Part shown: positions 9,672-17,476 of the stretch, piece after piece
Layout of the letters: each line of letters begins with the position of its first letter
Numbering within the stretch: the first letter of the stretch is position 1
Assembly: GCF_003366055.1 (NCBI RefSeq)
Contig: NZ_CP025544.1
Span: 603,278-667,277 of the forward strand
Direction: 5' to 3'
Source of the DNA: Candidatus Chromulinivorax destructor
GTDB taxonomy: Bacteria > Babelota > Babeliae > Babelales > Chromulinivoraceae
Length of the DNA stretch: 64,000 bases
Position numbers and translations under genes: made by a program
The notes under the pieces: generated by a model
The model's input: only the letters and a program-made list of their open reading frames with translations
What the model was told of the DNA's origin: nothing
Database searches by the model: none

Positions 9672-10096
9672 TTTTTTGGTACCTTTGGTATATAAACAAA
9701 TGTATAAGAACTACCATATAACGTATCGCTCTGCTCAGCTTTTGTTGTAATAAGATACAAATCTTGAAATGATTTAAATTTTGTTTCTTTAAAGTCTGAC
9801 CGAGTCGCAATCGTTACGGTCATGTCAGGATTAAAAAATTCTTTTGTTTTTGTTTGCAAACTCTCCGTAACAGGCCCCTTAAAAGCAAAAAGCTCTTTTA
9901 ATATATCCAAACGATAGGCAATTAATTCAGTTTGCATCTGTAATTTAGCAACTAAAGCTTTTTCTGCAAATGCAATTCTATTAAATAAATATGCTTGCAT
10001 CATAAAAAGGGATGACCCAAATATTGCTAAAATACCAATCGCCAGTACCACTTCGATAAAAGACATCCCCGATTCAAGGTGCTTGAAAGGCTTCAT
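9668..10096 (-). CDS. gspI: Type II secretion minor pseudopilin GspI-like
   Basis: I place the start at the ATG at 10094-10096, giving 142 aa beginning MKPFKHLESGMSFIEVVLAI. This puts the prepilin cleavage motif G|MSFIE about ten residues in. A longer frame reaching 10249 would place a lipoprotein-like stretch ahead of it and lies entirely inside gspH, so it is unlikely. The hydrophobic helix continues to about residue 30, followed by a short globular domain. Overlap with the gspH end (23 bp) and with gspJ (4 bp) indicates a tight operon. Confidence 0.75.
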   Translation of the reverse strand: MKPFKHLESGMSFIEVVLAIGILAIFGSSLFMMQAYLFNRIAFAEKALVAKLQMQTELIAYRLDILKELFAFKGPVTESLQTKTKEFFNPDMTVTIATRSDFKETKFKSFQDLYLITTKAEQSDTLYGSSYTFVYIPKVPKK

Positions 10097-10634
10097 ACAC
10101 AGACATCCTTGCATAAAAAGGGTTAATGACAAAACTAAAATTGCTATCTTGCGCAGCATTTTCATGCTCATGAATGATATTAACTGCAACAGGTTGACTT
10201 GTTCCATCAGGCATAATGTAAAAAAGAACGTCTTCAAGCTGCGCTGCATGATTAACTTCGTCTATTCCATTAATAAAAAAATTTTTAATTTTAAAGTCTT
10301 TTGAAAAAACAATTTGAGTTATATATTGAGCATCTTTAACTTGTGTAAATTGCTTGTGAGTCGATCTTTCAATTGACTTTGGATCTTTTTCTCGCATCTG
10401 CACAAGCTCTTCTTTGATATTAAAATAAACTTGATGAACTTTTTGTTCCATAACAGATCGTGCAAGAGTTTGTTGAATCAAAGAATCAAGCGATGAAAGA
10501 AATTCTTTTTGAACAGCAGCTGGTTTTACTCTAAAAATGTTAGGAACCACAAGGGCTCCTAACATTGCAAGCAAAGCAAAAACTATCATCAATTCTAATA
10601 AAGAAAAGCCTGATTGTTGTGTACTATTCTGCAT
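10074..10634 (-). CDS. gspH: Type II secretion minor pseudopilin GspH-like
   Basis: The chosen start is the ATG at 10632-10634 (MQNSTQQSGFSLLELMIVFA), 186 aa. It places the prepilin motif G|FSLLE at the expected position; the upstream extension to 10745 merely re-reads gspG in another frame. The N-terminal helix is FALLAMLGALVVP, followed by a beta-rich globular part with ribbon-like segments, as in GspH/FimT-type pseudopilins. It overlaps the gspG 3' end by 11 bp. The H assignment follows from gene order G-H-I-J-K. Confidence 0.77.
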   Translation of the reverse strand: MQNSTQQSGFSLLELMIVFALLAMLGALVVPNIFRVKPAAVQKEFLSSLDSLIQQTLARSVMEQKVHQVYFNIKEELVQMREKDPKSIERSTHKQFTQVKDAQYITQIVFSKDFKIKNFFINGIDEVNHAAQLEDVLFYIMPDGTSQPVAVNIIHEHENAAQDSNFSFVINPFYARMSVYEAFQAP

Positions 10635-11043
10635 CAATTCGATCTTCTTCTTTGTCTGGATTTCCATTTGAGTACAGTTGATATGGTGGCTTAGCACCTT
10701 TTTCATTTTTTTTGTACACAAGCGGCTGTCCCCAAGCATCTTCAATTTCTTTGCCGCTCCACTTTGAATCAGCTAAGTATGGCCCTGACCATCCAGAAAT
10801 GCCATCAGGTCGTTTTTCTAAATCAGCTAAGGTCGTTGGCCACTGATGGGTATCAATGTTATATTCTGTGATTGCTTGTTTTGCGATTTTCAACGTGTTT
10901 TTTGTTGTTGCTTCATTTCCTTTGCCTAAAATACGAGCAAAAGAGGGAGCGATCATACCAATAATAGCTAAAATAATCACCAAAGAAATCATTAATTCAA
11001 CTAAACTGAATCCTGATTGCAGCGATTTGTGTTGCGATACCAT
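10624..11043 (-). CDS. gspG: Type II secretion major pseudopilin GspG
   Basis: This 139-residue protein matches the GspG length. It contains the prepilin site QSG|FSLVELMISLVIILAIIG at residues 10-29 and the family C-terminal pattern W-G-x-P-L-x-Y followed by a calcium-loop-like YQLYSNGNPDKEEDR. GspG polymerises into the periplasmic pseudopilus that pushes substrates through the outer membrane secretin. It is the second gene of the minus-strand operon, about 30 bp after gspF. The loop retains acidic residues, so calcium binding is plausible. Confidence 0.92.
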   Translation of the reverse strand: MVSQHKSLQSGFSLVELMISLVIILAIIGMIAPSFARILGKGNEATTKNTLKIAKQAITEYNIDTHQWPTTLADLEKRPDGISGWSGPYLADSKWSGKEIEDAWGQPLVYKKNEKGAKPPYQLYSNGNPDKEEDRIDAE

Positions 11044-11074
11044 AACATTATCCCTTTTTTTGACTTGAAGTTTT

Positions 11075-12292
11075 TTAAAACTTCGAAGAGTTATACATAT
11101 TCATAATAGGACCCATAATTGCAAACATAATAACCCCTACAACTAATCCCATGACAAGGGTCATAACTGGACCAATCATAGCAGTTAAATTATCTGCAAT
11201 CTCAGATAAATCTTCTTCATAATTTCGTGCTACCACTAAAAGCATCTGATCTAACGTACCATTTTGCTCACCAGTATTAATAAGATAGATAGCAAGTGAA
11301 GGAAAAATTTTTGTCTCTTTTAAAAAGGGTGTAATTTTACCCTGTTTGATAATTTTATCTTTTGCTTGCTGCAGGGATGTAGATAAAATGCTGTTGGAAA
11401 TAATTTTACAAACAATATCTAATGCAGGTGCTAAATTGACACCATTTTCAAGCAACATACCAAGTGTACTTGAAAACTGTACGACAGCATTGGTACGAGA
11501 AAAATATCCAAAACCTGGAGTATATAAACTGAGATAATCAACCGCATACTTGCCTCTTTTTGTCGAAGCAGCATATCCAAGAATAATTAAAAAGAGTGTA
11601 AACATTACCCCTAAAAACATGTAGTGATTAATTAAATAATCTGACGATACCATTAATATTCTTGTTAATAATGGTAATTCTCCAGACATACCACTAATTA
11701 CATTCATTAAATTAGGAACGACAAATATCATTAACCCAATAACAATTGCAAAAATAAGCGCAAGTTGAAAAAGTGGATACGATAAAGCTCCCGATATTTT
11801 TTTTCGTAAAGCCTCTCGACGCTCAAGATAATCGATCAATCGATCCAAAATCACTTCTAGCTTGCCACTTGCCTCTCCAGCACGAACAAGCTGAACATAA
11901 ATAATACTAAAAGTATCCGGATATCGTTCAAGGCCATCAGCAAAAGAAGAACCTTCTTTAATGCCATCTTTGATCGAAACTAAAATATTATGCAGTTTTC
12001 CAGTAAACTGCTCAGTTAAAAGTTCAAGAGCTTGCAGCAAAGGAACCCCTGAGCGAAGCATAACACCTAACTGCTTGGTGAAAAAAACAAGATCTTTAAA
12101 GCTCACTTTTTTTTGAAATAAATTTCCAAAAAAATGTTTAAAAGAAGATGAGTCGTTATAAAGACCTATTGAAATTGGATATAATTTTTTGGTAACAAGC
12201 TCTTCACGAACAGCTCCTACCGATGCAGCTTCCAACTGCCCTGAAGTTTGCTTACCTGTTCTTGTAAGAGCTTTATAGACGTAAAGTGCCAT
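11075..12292 (-). CDS. gspF: Type II secretion inner membrane platform protein GspF
   Basis: The 405 aa length and layout match GspF/PilC. It has an N-terminal cytoplasmic domain (MALYVYKALTRTGKQTSGQLEA), a T2SSF repeat with FFTKQLGVMLRSGVPLLQAL, two central membrane helices (LFQLALIFAIVIGLMIFVVP and the segment near residue 225), a second repeat with FSSTLGMLLENGVNLAPAL, and a final helix at the C-terminus. It organises the assembly ATPase and pseudopilin insertion. It is the first gene of the operon; no gspE, D, L or M lies in this window. It could also serve a type IV pilus-like machine. Confidence 0.92.
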   Translation of the reverse strand: MALYVYKALTRTGKQTSGQLEAASVGAVREELVTKKLYPISIGLYNDSSSFKHFFGNLFQKKVSFKDLVFFTKQLGVMLRSGVPLLQALELLTEQFTGKLHNILVSIKDGIKEGSSFADGLERYPDTFSIIYVQLVRAGEASGKLEVILDRLIDYLERREALRKKISGALSYPLFQLALIFAIVIGLMIFVVPNLMNVISGMSGELPLLTRILMVSSDYLINHYMFLGVMFTLFLIILGYAASTKRGKYAVDYLSLYTPGFGYFSRTNAVVQFSSTLGMLLENGVNLAPALDIVCKIISNSILSTSLQQAKDKIIKQGKITPFLKETKIFPSLAIYLINTGEQNGTLDQMLLVVARNYEEDLSEIADNLTAMIGPVMTLVMGLVVGVIMFAIMGPIMNMYNSSKF

Positions 12293-12392
12293 TTATTTTC
12301 AACCTTTTTTTCATTCGGCTTATGCAAATTTGCCAATACTATCTTTTCAAGTATATTTCTAACTATAAAGCTTTATCACAAAGGAAATTATT

Positions 12393-13448
12393 ATGCAAAA
12401 AAACTCTGTTTTTTTCTTGTTCATGGGGTTGATTCTACAGACTAATCAACAATTTGCAATCGACAACGATAATTTAATACCATTATTAAGTCATCCTCAT
12501 AAACAAGAACAAGCAATAAAAAATCAAAATTTACTGCTATTTCATCCAGAAAATGAACTACTCAAATTTTTCTTACGACCAATTAAATTTAGTCCACATG
12601 GCATTGAACATTTTTTTATGCATACGTATAATCACGAAAAATATACGGAATATTTACCTTACACGTTAGATCACATGATTCAGTTTCTTGAATATGGTCA
12701 ACAACACCAGCAAGATGAACGATACGCATTATCAATTATAAAACTGTTTTTACAAAAAATAAAAGGATGTGATTTTGTCAATTCATACAGTTTGATTACC
12801 GCAATGCCAAAGCTTGCTCAAAATTTAACCCCATACGTTCAAAAAAAAGAAGCATCATTCTTGCAAGAGCTACAACAAAGCTTAAAAAAACGATTCTCAC
12901 ACATATTTTCTACGTATAGCTCATACTTCCAAAAAAATCCTGATGCTTTTTTAGAAGCTTTATCAGAACAAATTGCAAAAAAAACAAACGAGGTTCAAAC
13001 TCAACAACACATTGATGTAGAGCATGTAAGAAAAGATATCTTACGTTTTTTAGAAATCTGTATGAATAAATTAGTCTGGTCACCTCATGAAGCATATGAT
13101 GCTTGGATCTCAATCAATGAACTAGCAGAACAGTCTCACAATTTTTTAACAAAAAAATTAATCAATGATGCTGATGCTCTTGATGATATTTATTGGTCGC
13201 TCATTCATCGTTTTTGTTATTTTATAGAAATTTCGCACGATGATATCAGCGAAGAAATATTTAAGCAGATCGTCAGTGATATTTATACACAAGATTTATT
13301 ATTATTTGCCATTGAAGAACAAGAAAATTTAATCACAAGCAAAAAAGATTTTTTACTAAGAAAAATAAAAAATCACTATGCACCAAAACCATCTATAGAA
13401 AAAATGCCTGAACACAATATTACTGCAAGCAATAATCAACCTCTATAA
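12393..13448 (+). CDS. Secreted orphan protein (351 aa)
   Basis: A good AAAGGA Shine-Dalgarno precedes the ATG. The N-terminus MQKNSVFFLFMGLILQTNQQFA is a probable signal peptide. The body is alpha-helical, rich in Lys, Gln, His and aromatic residues, with no membrane segment and no motif I can place. It is the first of five plus-strand genes for exported orphans and is 12 bp from the next one, so it may be co-transcribed with the A-B-A-B family. Confidence 0.75.
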   Translation: MQKNSVFFLFMGLILQTNQQFAIDNDNLIPLLSHPHKQEQAIKNQNLLLFHPENELLKFFLRPIKFSPHGIEHFFMHTYNHEKYTEYLPYTLDHMIQFLEYGQQHQQDERYALSIIKLFLQKIKGCDFVNSYSLITAMPKLAQNLTPYVQKKEASFLQELQQSLKKRFSHIFSTYSSYFQKNPDAFLEALSEQIAKKTNEVQTQQHIDVEHVRKDILRFLEICMNKLVWSPHEAYDAWISINELAEQSHNFLTKKLINDADALDDIYWSLIHRFCYFIEISHDDISEEIFKQIVSDIYTQDLLLFAIEEQENLITSKKDFLLRKIKNHYAPKPSIEKMPEHNITASNNQPL

Positions 13449-13460
13449 AAAAAGAAAATA

Positions 13461-13901
13461 ATGAAGAGATCTTTAAAGCTAAATTTTTTTCTGCTTGCTC
13501 TATGCATAATCAATCTGCCGCTACAAGCAAGTGAAAAACAAAAACATATACAATTTAAAGAAGATCTTAATCAAACCACAACCTATAGTCCAGATCATAC
13601 GTATCAAAAAACGCTTATTGAAAACAAATCGGCTTATGAAAAAAATAGAGATTATAATACAAGCAAAAAAGCAATGCGTAAGAAAGAATGGGATGCTCTA
13701 CAAACAAGACGAACCAACTTACTAAAATTACCGGACAAAAGGCGTGCAATCATGCAATCTAAAAACAAAGAAATTGCTGACATGCAAGAATTGCATACAC
13801 TGCGAAAAGAAAATATCTTTTATAAAAACAGCTTTCAATTAACTTGCGCCAGCTTTATTGTGGGTGGAACAGCGCTCTACTTATTTCATCATTGCATATA
13901 A
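13461..13901 (+). CDS. Secreted/anchored orphan, family A copy 1
   Basis: 146 aa with a signal peptide (MKRSLKLNFFLLALCIINLPLQAS), a charged helical middle and a C-terminal hydrophobic anchor (CASFIVGGTALYLF). After the signal peptide it has IQFKEDLN, then TYSPDHTYQKTLIEN. The latter aligns with TYTPDYNYQKALKEN of the gene at 14439, showing paralogy. Genes of a second related type (B) alternate with these. Function unknown; the topology suggests a protein tethered in the envelope with a periplasmic or extracellular coiled region. Confidence 0.75.
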   Translation: MKRSLKLNFFLLALCIINLPLQASEKQKHIQFKEDLNQTTTYSPDHTYQKTLIENKSAYEKNRDYNTSKKAMRKKEWDALQTRRTNLLKLPDKRRAIMQSKNKEIADMQELHTLRKENIFYKNSFQLTCASFIVGGTALYLFHHCI

Positions 13902-14003
13902 ATTTTTATCGTAAAAAGTAGCATACGTCAGAGACCTCAACAAATAATAAATTTGTGGTATTCTATAAGAAACTATTATTACTATATGTACGAAAAAAAA
14001 TGC

Positions 14004-14372
14004 ATGAAAACCCTCCAGCGGTTGCTTCTCTTTACGATTATTTTTACAATCAAAGAAATTGAATGCAGTCAAAACGAACAGCCAACTTTAGAGAAAAGCT
14101 CATCTAGAAAAATTTCATTTGATGAATCTTGCAATTCAACGTCATACTTTCAGGTAGACGCACACTATTGCAATACACAAAAAGAGTATATTCAATATAT
14201 CACAGCAAATATTGCTCATAATTTTCAAGATTTATCTATTGAAGAAAAACAAGAGCACAAGAAAAAACAACAACGAATTGCTATTTTAAAAATGAAATCC
14301 CCGGAAGCAAAAATTAAATGGATACGCAATAAAATAAAAACGAAGACAACTCTTAAACAAAAGCATACATAA
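14004..14372 (+). CDS. Secreted orphan, family B copy 1
   Basis: I choose the ATG at 14004 (MKTLQRLLLFTIIFTIKEIECS), which begins a signal peptide; the frame opens upstream at 13953 with a non-signal-like Tyr-rich extension. The protein is 122 aa. Mature segments ISFDESCNST, NFQDLSIEEKQ and PEAKIKWIRNKIK correspond to ITFNESNNTE, SFQDLSEEET and EEQKIAWTAQKIR in the gene at 14970, so these two are paralogs. It lacks the C-terminal anchor of family A. Weak ribosome binding site. Function unknown. Confidence 0.7.
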   Translation: MKTLQRLLLFTIIFTIKEIECSQNEQPTLEKSSSRKISFDESCNSTSYFQVDAHYCNTQKEYIQYITANIAHNFQDLSIEEKQEHKKKQQRIAILKMKSPEAKIKWIRNKIKTKTTLKQKHT

Positions 14373-14438
14373 AAATATATCACAAACCACTCAGTGCGTA
14401 TGATATATCTTTATTACAAATTTTATAAAAATTAGCCC

Positions 14439-14924
14439 ATGAATAAAATCAAAATTTTGTCGTTCTTCATAACAATTGCATCAATGACACTCTCAATACA
14501 AGCAAGTTCACCTTGTGATCAGTATAATGAATTATCACCTCTTGTAACTTTTAATGAACGTGCTAATGAAATTGTAACGTACACCCCAGATTATAATTAT
14601 CAAAAAGCTCTTAAAGAAAACATGGCGATAGTAGAAGAAAATATAAAAAATTTACCTAACTTACCTTACGATCAAAAAGCTGTTTACATAGAAAGAACGC
14701 GTAATGCAGTTAATGTAAAAAAGCGAATGTGGGCTACCATTGAGTCGAAAAGAACCACAGATTATCCTTTTTTATTACAACAACAAGAAGAAATTAAATC
14801 CCTTAAAAAGGAACTTAGTTATAATAAAAAAATTATAAACTTGATGGTGGCAGGTCTGATTGGAACAACAGCAACATGTGTGTATTTAAGCTACATTTGC
14901 AATTGTAATTCCAACCAAAAATAA
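14439..14924 (+). CDS. Secreted/anchored orphan, family A copy 2
   Basis: 161 aa with signal peptide MNKIKILSFFITIASMTLSIQAS, then VTFNERAN and TYTPDYNYQKALKEN, shared with copy 1 at 13461. A charged helical stretch follows. The C-terminal hydrophobic segment (MVAGLIGTTATCVYLSYI) ends with a Cys-rich tail CNCNSNQK. It has no clear Shine-Dalgarno. It forms the third member of the alternating A-B-A-B array. Confidence 0.72.
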   Translation: MNKIKILSFFITIASMTLSIQASSPCDQYNELSPLVTFNERANEIVTYTPDYNYQKALKENMAIVEENIKNLPNLPYDQKAVYIERTRNAVNVKKRMWATIESKRTTDYPFLLQQQEEIKSLKKELSYNKKIINLMVAGLIGTTATCVYLSYICNCNSNQK

Positions 14925-14969
14925 TTCGATCAAATAACCCCTCTCATAAACTAGTAAAGATCCAAATAT

Positions 14970-15374
14970 ATGAACATCGCCAAAAAATTATTTTTTATGA
15001 TATTCATCACAAATATTGCAATAACAACACAAGCAAGTGAACCATCTAAAAGTATAACGTTTAATGAATCGAACAATACAGAATTACGCTACGACCTTGG
15101 ACAAGAATATTATCTGGCCGAAAAAAATAATCTAAAAAGACTTGCGATAAGCATGCAGCAAAACCCTTTTCAAAGTTTTCAAGACTTATCTGAAGAAGAA
15201 ACAATAGCTTTTAATCAAAAAATAAAAAGGGCTATCTTTTTCTCAAAAATGTCAGAAGAACAAAAGATTGCATGGACGGCGCAAAAAATTCGATATAAAA
15301 ATTTAAAAAGAAAAGAAATAAACACATCTGACAACGAAAAATCCACTTTTAACAAAAAATCTAAAACGTCATAA
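14970..15374 (+). CDS. Secreted orphan, family B copy 2
   Basis: 134 aa with signal peptide MNIAKKLFFMIFITNIAITTQAS, followed by the shared I-T-F-N-E-S-N motif and the SFQDLSEEE segment conserved with the gene at 14004. The C-terminus is highly basic and polar with no anchor. It is the last gene of the tandem array. All four products share a motif of the form [IV]-x-F-[NKD]-E directly after the signal peptide, pointing to one ancestral secreted domain. Confidence 0.72.
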   Translation: MNIAKKLFFMIFITNIAITTQASEPSKSITFNESNNTELRYDLGQEYYLAEKNNLKRLAISMQQNPFQSFQDLSEEETIAFNQKIKRAIFFSKMSEEQKIAWTAQKIRYKNLKRKEINTSDNEKSTFNKKSKTS

Positions 15375-15674
15375 TAATACGACGGCTCTATGCAAGTGTA
15401 TACCATAGCTTAAACATGCTGTGTGAACCAAATTTACATATGCATAAAAACCTACCATATTGCTGCGCTCATCTCCAGAAATATTTCCGACAGCAGCCAC
15501 TTTGCGCTCTTTCTATCTAAAAAAAGAGTGCATTCAGCTCACAGCCTAGCAAATTACCTAAGTTTTTAAAGAAAACGTACAGCAAAAATTTCTTGTAAAT
15601 ATTTGATTGGCAGAACTCAATATTCATCATGAATGTAATGTATTTTATGTGTTAAAAATAATTCCACAATATCA
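15375..15674. other. Intergenic stretch, no gene seen
   Basis: About 300 bp between the A-B-A-B array and the next promoter. It is AT-rich with scattered short palindromes such as ATTCATCATGAAT near 15626. I see no ORF, RNA gene or mobile-element boundary. Confidence 0.5.
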
Positions 15675-15704
15675 TTGATTCCTAGAATCAAAAAAGGTTA
15701 TAGT
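15675..15704 (+). promoter_or_regulatory. Putative promoter with embedded palindrome
   Basis: TTGATT (15675-15680), 18 bp spacer and TATAGT (15699-15704) lie about 40 bp before the frameshifted gene at 15742. A perfect inverted repeat TTGATTC-CTA-GAATCAA at 15675-15691 overlaps the -35 hexamer, the usual place for a repressor operator. Confidence 0.45.
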
Positions 15705-15741
15705 TGCAAGTAGAAATAATACTTTTAAAAAAGGAAAAGTT

Positions 15742-16117
15742 ATGAAATCTTATAAAAAATTTTTTATATAGTCTATTTTTAGCGTCATGCGTGCATGCAT
15801 CTATTTTTGCCGGTGGCATGACAATAATTACACTTAACCTGCCTGCTGGAGAAGTTCTGTCAAATTTTCAAGGTGAGCATCGCTATGAATTTTGGGCATT
15901 AGATACTAAGCTCGGTGTTGAAGGTAAGGTAAATCTAATGCAACCTGAGCCAGGCACTGTAAACCAATTTAAAATTGATCCAAAATCTCAGATAGCGTAT
16001 GGAGTCTATAAAGATTCCAACAAGATAAATGCTCATATGGCAAATCGTTTTTATGGCAAGGCTAAGTGGAATTGGACAATCGATGGCAACGGTGGTGAAA
16101 CAATAGTCGGATCATAA
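15742..16117 (+). CDS. Small secreted protein with a frameshift in the signal peptide
   Basis: A Shine-Dalgarno (AAGGA) precedes ATG 15742-15744, but this frame stops after nine codons at TAG 15769-15771. If one base is skipped in the A6T6 tract at 15754-15765, the frame continues as MKSYKKFLYSLFLASCVHAS and joins the open frame to 16117. That gives a textbook signal peptide with a VHA-type cleavage site and a mature protein of about 105 residues (GGMTIITLNLPAGEV onward). Annotation from a GTG at 15791 would lose the signal peptide. It could be a homopolymer sequencing error, slippage-dependent expression, phase variation or a young pseudogene. No family is recognised; the mature domain looks beta-rich. 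Confidence 0.65.
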
Positions 16118-16140
16118 AAAATTTACATGCTAATAAGACA

Positions 16141-16175
16141 AAAGGGAGTAAATAATATTACTCCCTTTATTTTTT
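16141..16175. terminator. Bidirectional terminator
   Basis: AAAGGGAGTAA and its complement TTACTCCCTTT form a stem with a small AT loop, followed by TATTTTTTT. It separates the convergent genes ending at 16117 and 16191. Confidence 0.88.
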
Positions 16176-16190
16176 TGTACATGCTCAAGT

Positions 16191-17447
16191 TTAAAAATCT
16201 AAAGTAAGTTGTAAACCCACCGTTGATAGAAGTGAAGCAAATGAACCATTAAATGGCATATTTACAAATATGGATGCTTGCGGATGAATTCTGTTGGTAT
16301 TTTTTAAGAAAGCTGAATCAAAAGATAATACAGCTATCATATTATGGCGAGTCTGTTCATTTAAGCGTAAATCTGTATTAACTTGTTCATAACCAAATCC
16401 AGGTGTTTGTACTGATATCTGATCTTGAGCTTTTCTATAATATTCATACGCTAATTTTAATGATAAGCCGCCAACAAAATTGTATGCTTGTGCGTACAGA
16501 TCAAACTGCTGAATAAAACCATACTCTTTATACACCATAGCAACTTGTGGTAACAATAATGAGGTTTGACTTGGAAAATTTGAAACTCGACGTGGTTTTG
16601 CATTGCCCCAAAGATATAAAAATTGGCCTCTAAATCCACATTGGAAATATCTTCCAAGGTTAACATCAAGACCACCGCCAAATGGAAGCCCAACTGATCC
16701 ATCATTGCCAAAAGGTACTGACATGATCTGATTTTCATCAGCGACGATTCCAGTTGGAACGCTCAAACCTAAACGTAAATGAACTCGAACGTTGCGAAGC
16801 AGGCTGCGACCTTGCGGATAATCACAAACATAATCAAGAAGCATCGTAACGTCACCAAAGCCAGCCTGGCTATAATTTCCGGTAGAAAGATTAAAGTCCT
16901 GCAAAGCTTCACTCGTAAAACTATTAACAAGTTGCGTTTGAATAGCTTGCCCTGCAAAAGTTTCATTATTACCGGAGTACACCCAGTTTACATCAGTTAA
17001 GTTAACTTTATACACGGGAATAGAAACTTTAAAGTAACAATGTTGATGAAACATATACGATGCAAGAAGCGCTACCTGAGATCCATCAAACGTTCCGGTT
17101 GGAGTAAATAATCCATTTTCACCATTATTAACACCCCCACCAGCACCACCTGCCAACGAGTTAACCAATTGATTAAATTGGCTTGCATTACCAAGACCTT
17201 GAAACAACCCTAATAAATTTTGCTCTGGTTCATATATTTGCAAAGCATTTACTTCATGACCATCTTCATTAAACGATACGTTATCATAACTCAATTGCGT
17301 AAGTATCGTAAACTGGAATTTTGACTTTCCATAAATAGGCTCAGCTTCGATCATAAAGTTGTATGGTTCTAAAAAGCCAAGTGGCGCTGCTACCATACAC
17401 GAATTGAGCATAAGAAAGCTACAAATAGCTATGAGTTTGTTTTTCAT
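16191..17447 (-). CDS. Outer membrane beta-barrel protein
   Basis: I start at the ATG at 17445-17447 (MKNKLIAICSFLMLNSCMVAAP), preceded by an AAAAGGAC ribosome binding site; an upstream ATG at 17480 overlapping the previous stop codon would add eleven charged residues before the signal peptide. The 418 aa mature protein has alternating polar/aromatic strands and a Gly/Asn-rich loop near residue 110. It ends in Phe (VGLQLTLDF), the typical barrel-insertion signal for Bam recognition. Likely a porin or channel-like barrel of about 12-16 strands. It forms an operon with the 932-aa secreted protein upstream. Substrate unknown. Confidence 0.8.
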   Translation of the reverse strand: MKNKLIAICSFLMLNSCMVAAPLGFLEPYNFMIEAEPIYGKSKFQFTILTQLSYDNVSFNEDGHEVNALQIYEPEQNLLGLFQGLGNASQFNQLVNSLAGGAGGGVNNGENGLFTPTGTFDGSQVALLASYMFHQHCYFKVSIPVYKVNLTDVNWVYSGNNETFAGQAIQTQLVNSFTSEALQDFNLSTGNYSQAGFGDVTMLLDYVCDYPQGRSLLRNVRVHLRLGLSVPTGIVADENQIMSVPFGNDGSVGLPFGGGLDVNLGRYFQCGFRGQFLYLWGNAKPRRVSNFPSQTSLLLPQVAMVYKEYGFIQQFDLYAQAYNFVGGLSLKLAYEYYRKAQDQISVQTPGFGYEQVNTDLRLNEQTRHNMIAVLSFDSAFLKNTNRIHPQASIFVNMPFNGSFASLLSTVGLQLTLDF

Positions 17448-17476
17448 CATCAAGTGTCCTTTTCTATCTATATATT

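Noticed and set aside
10097-10249. N-terminal extension of gspI with a lipoprotein-like sequence
   Set aside because: It lies wholly inside gspH in another frame and would put the prepilin cleavage site far from the N-terminus.
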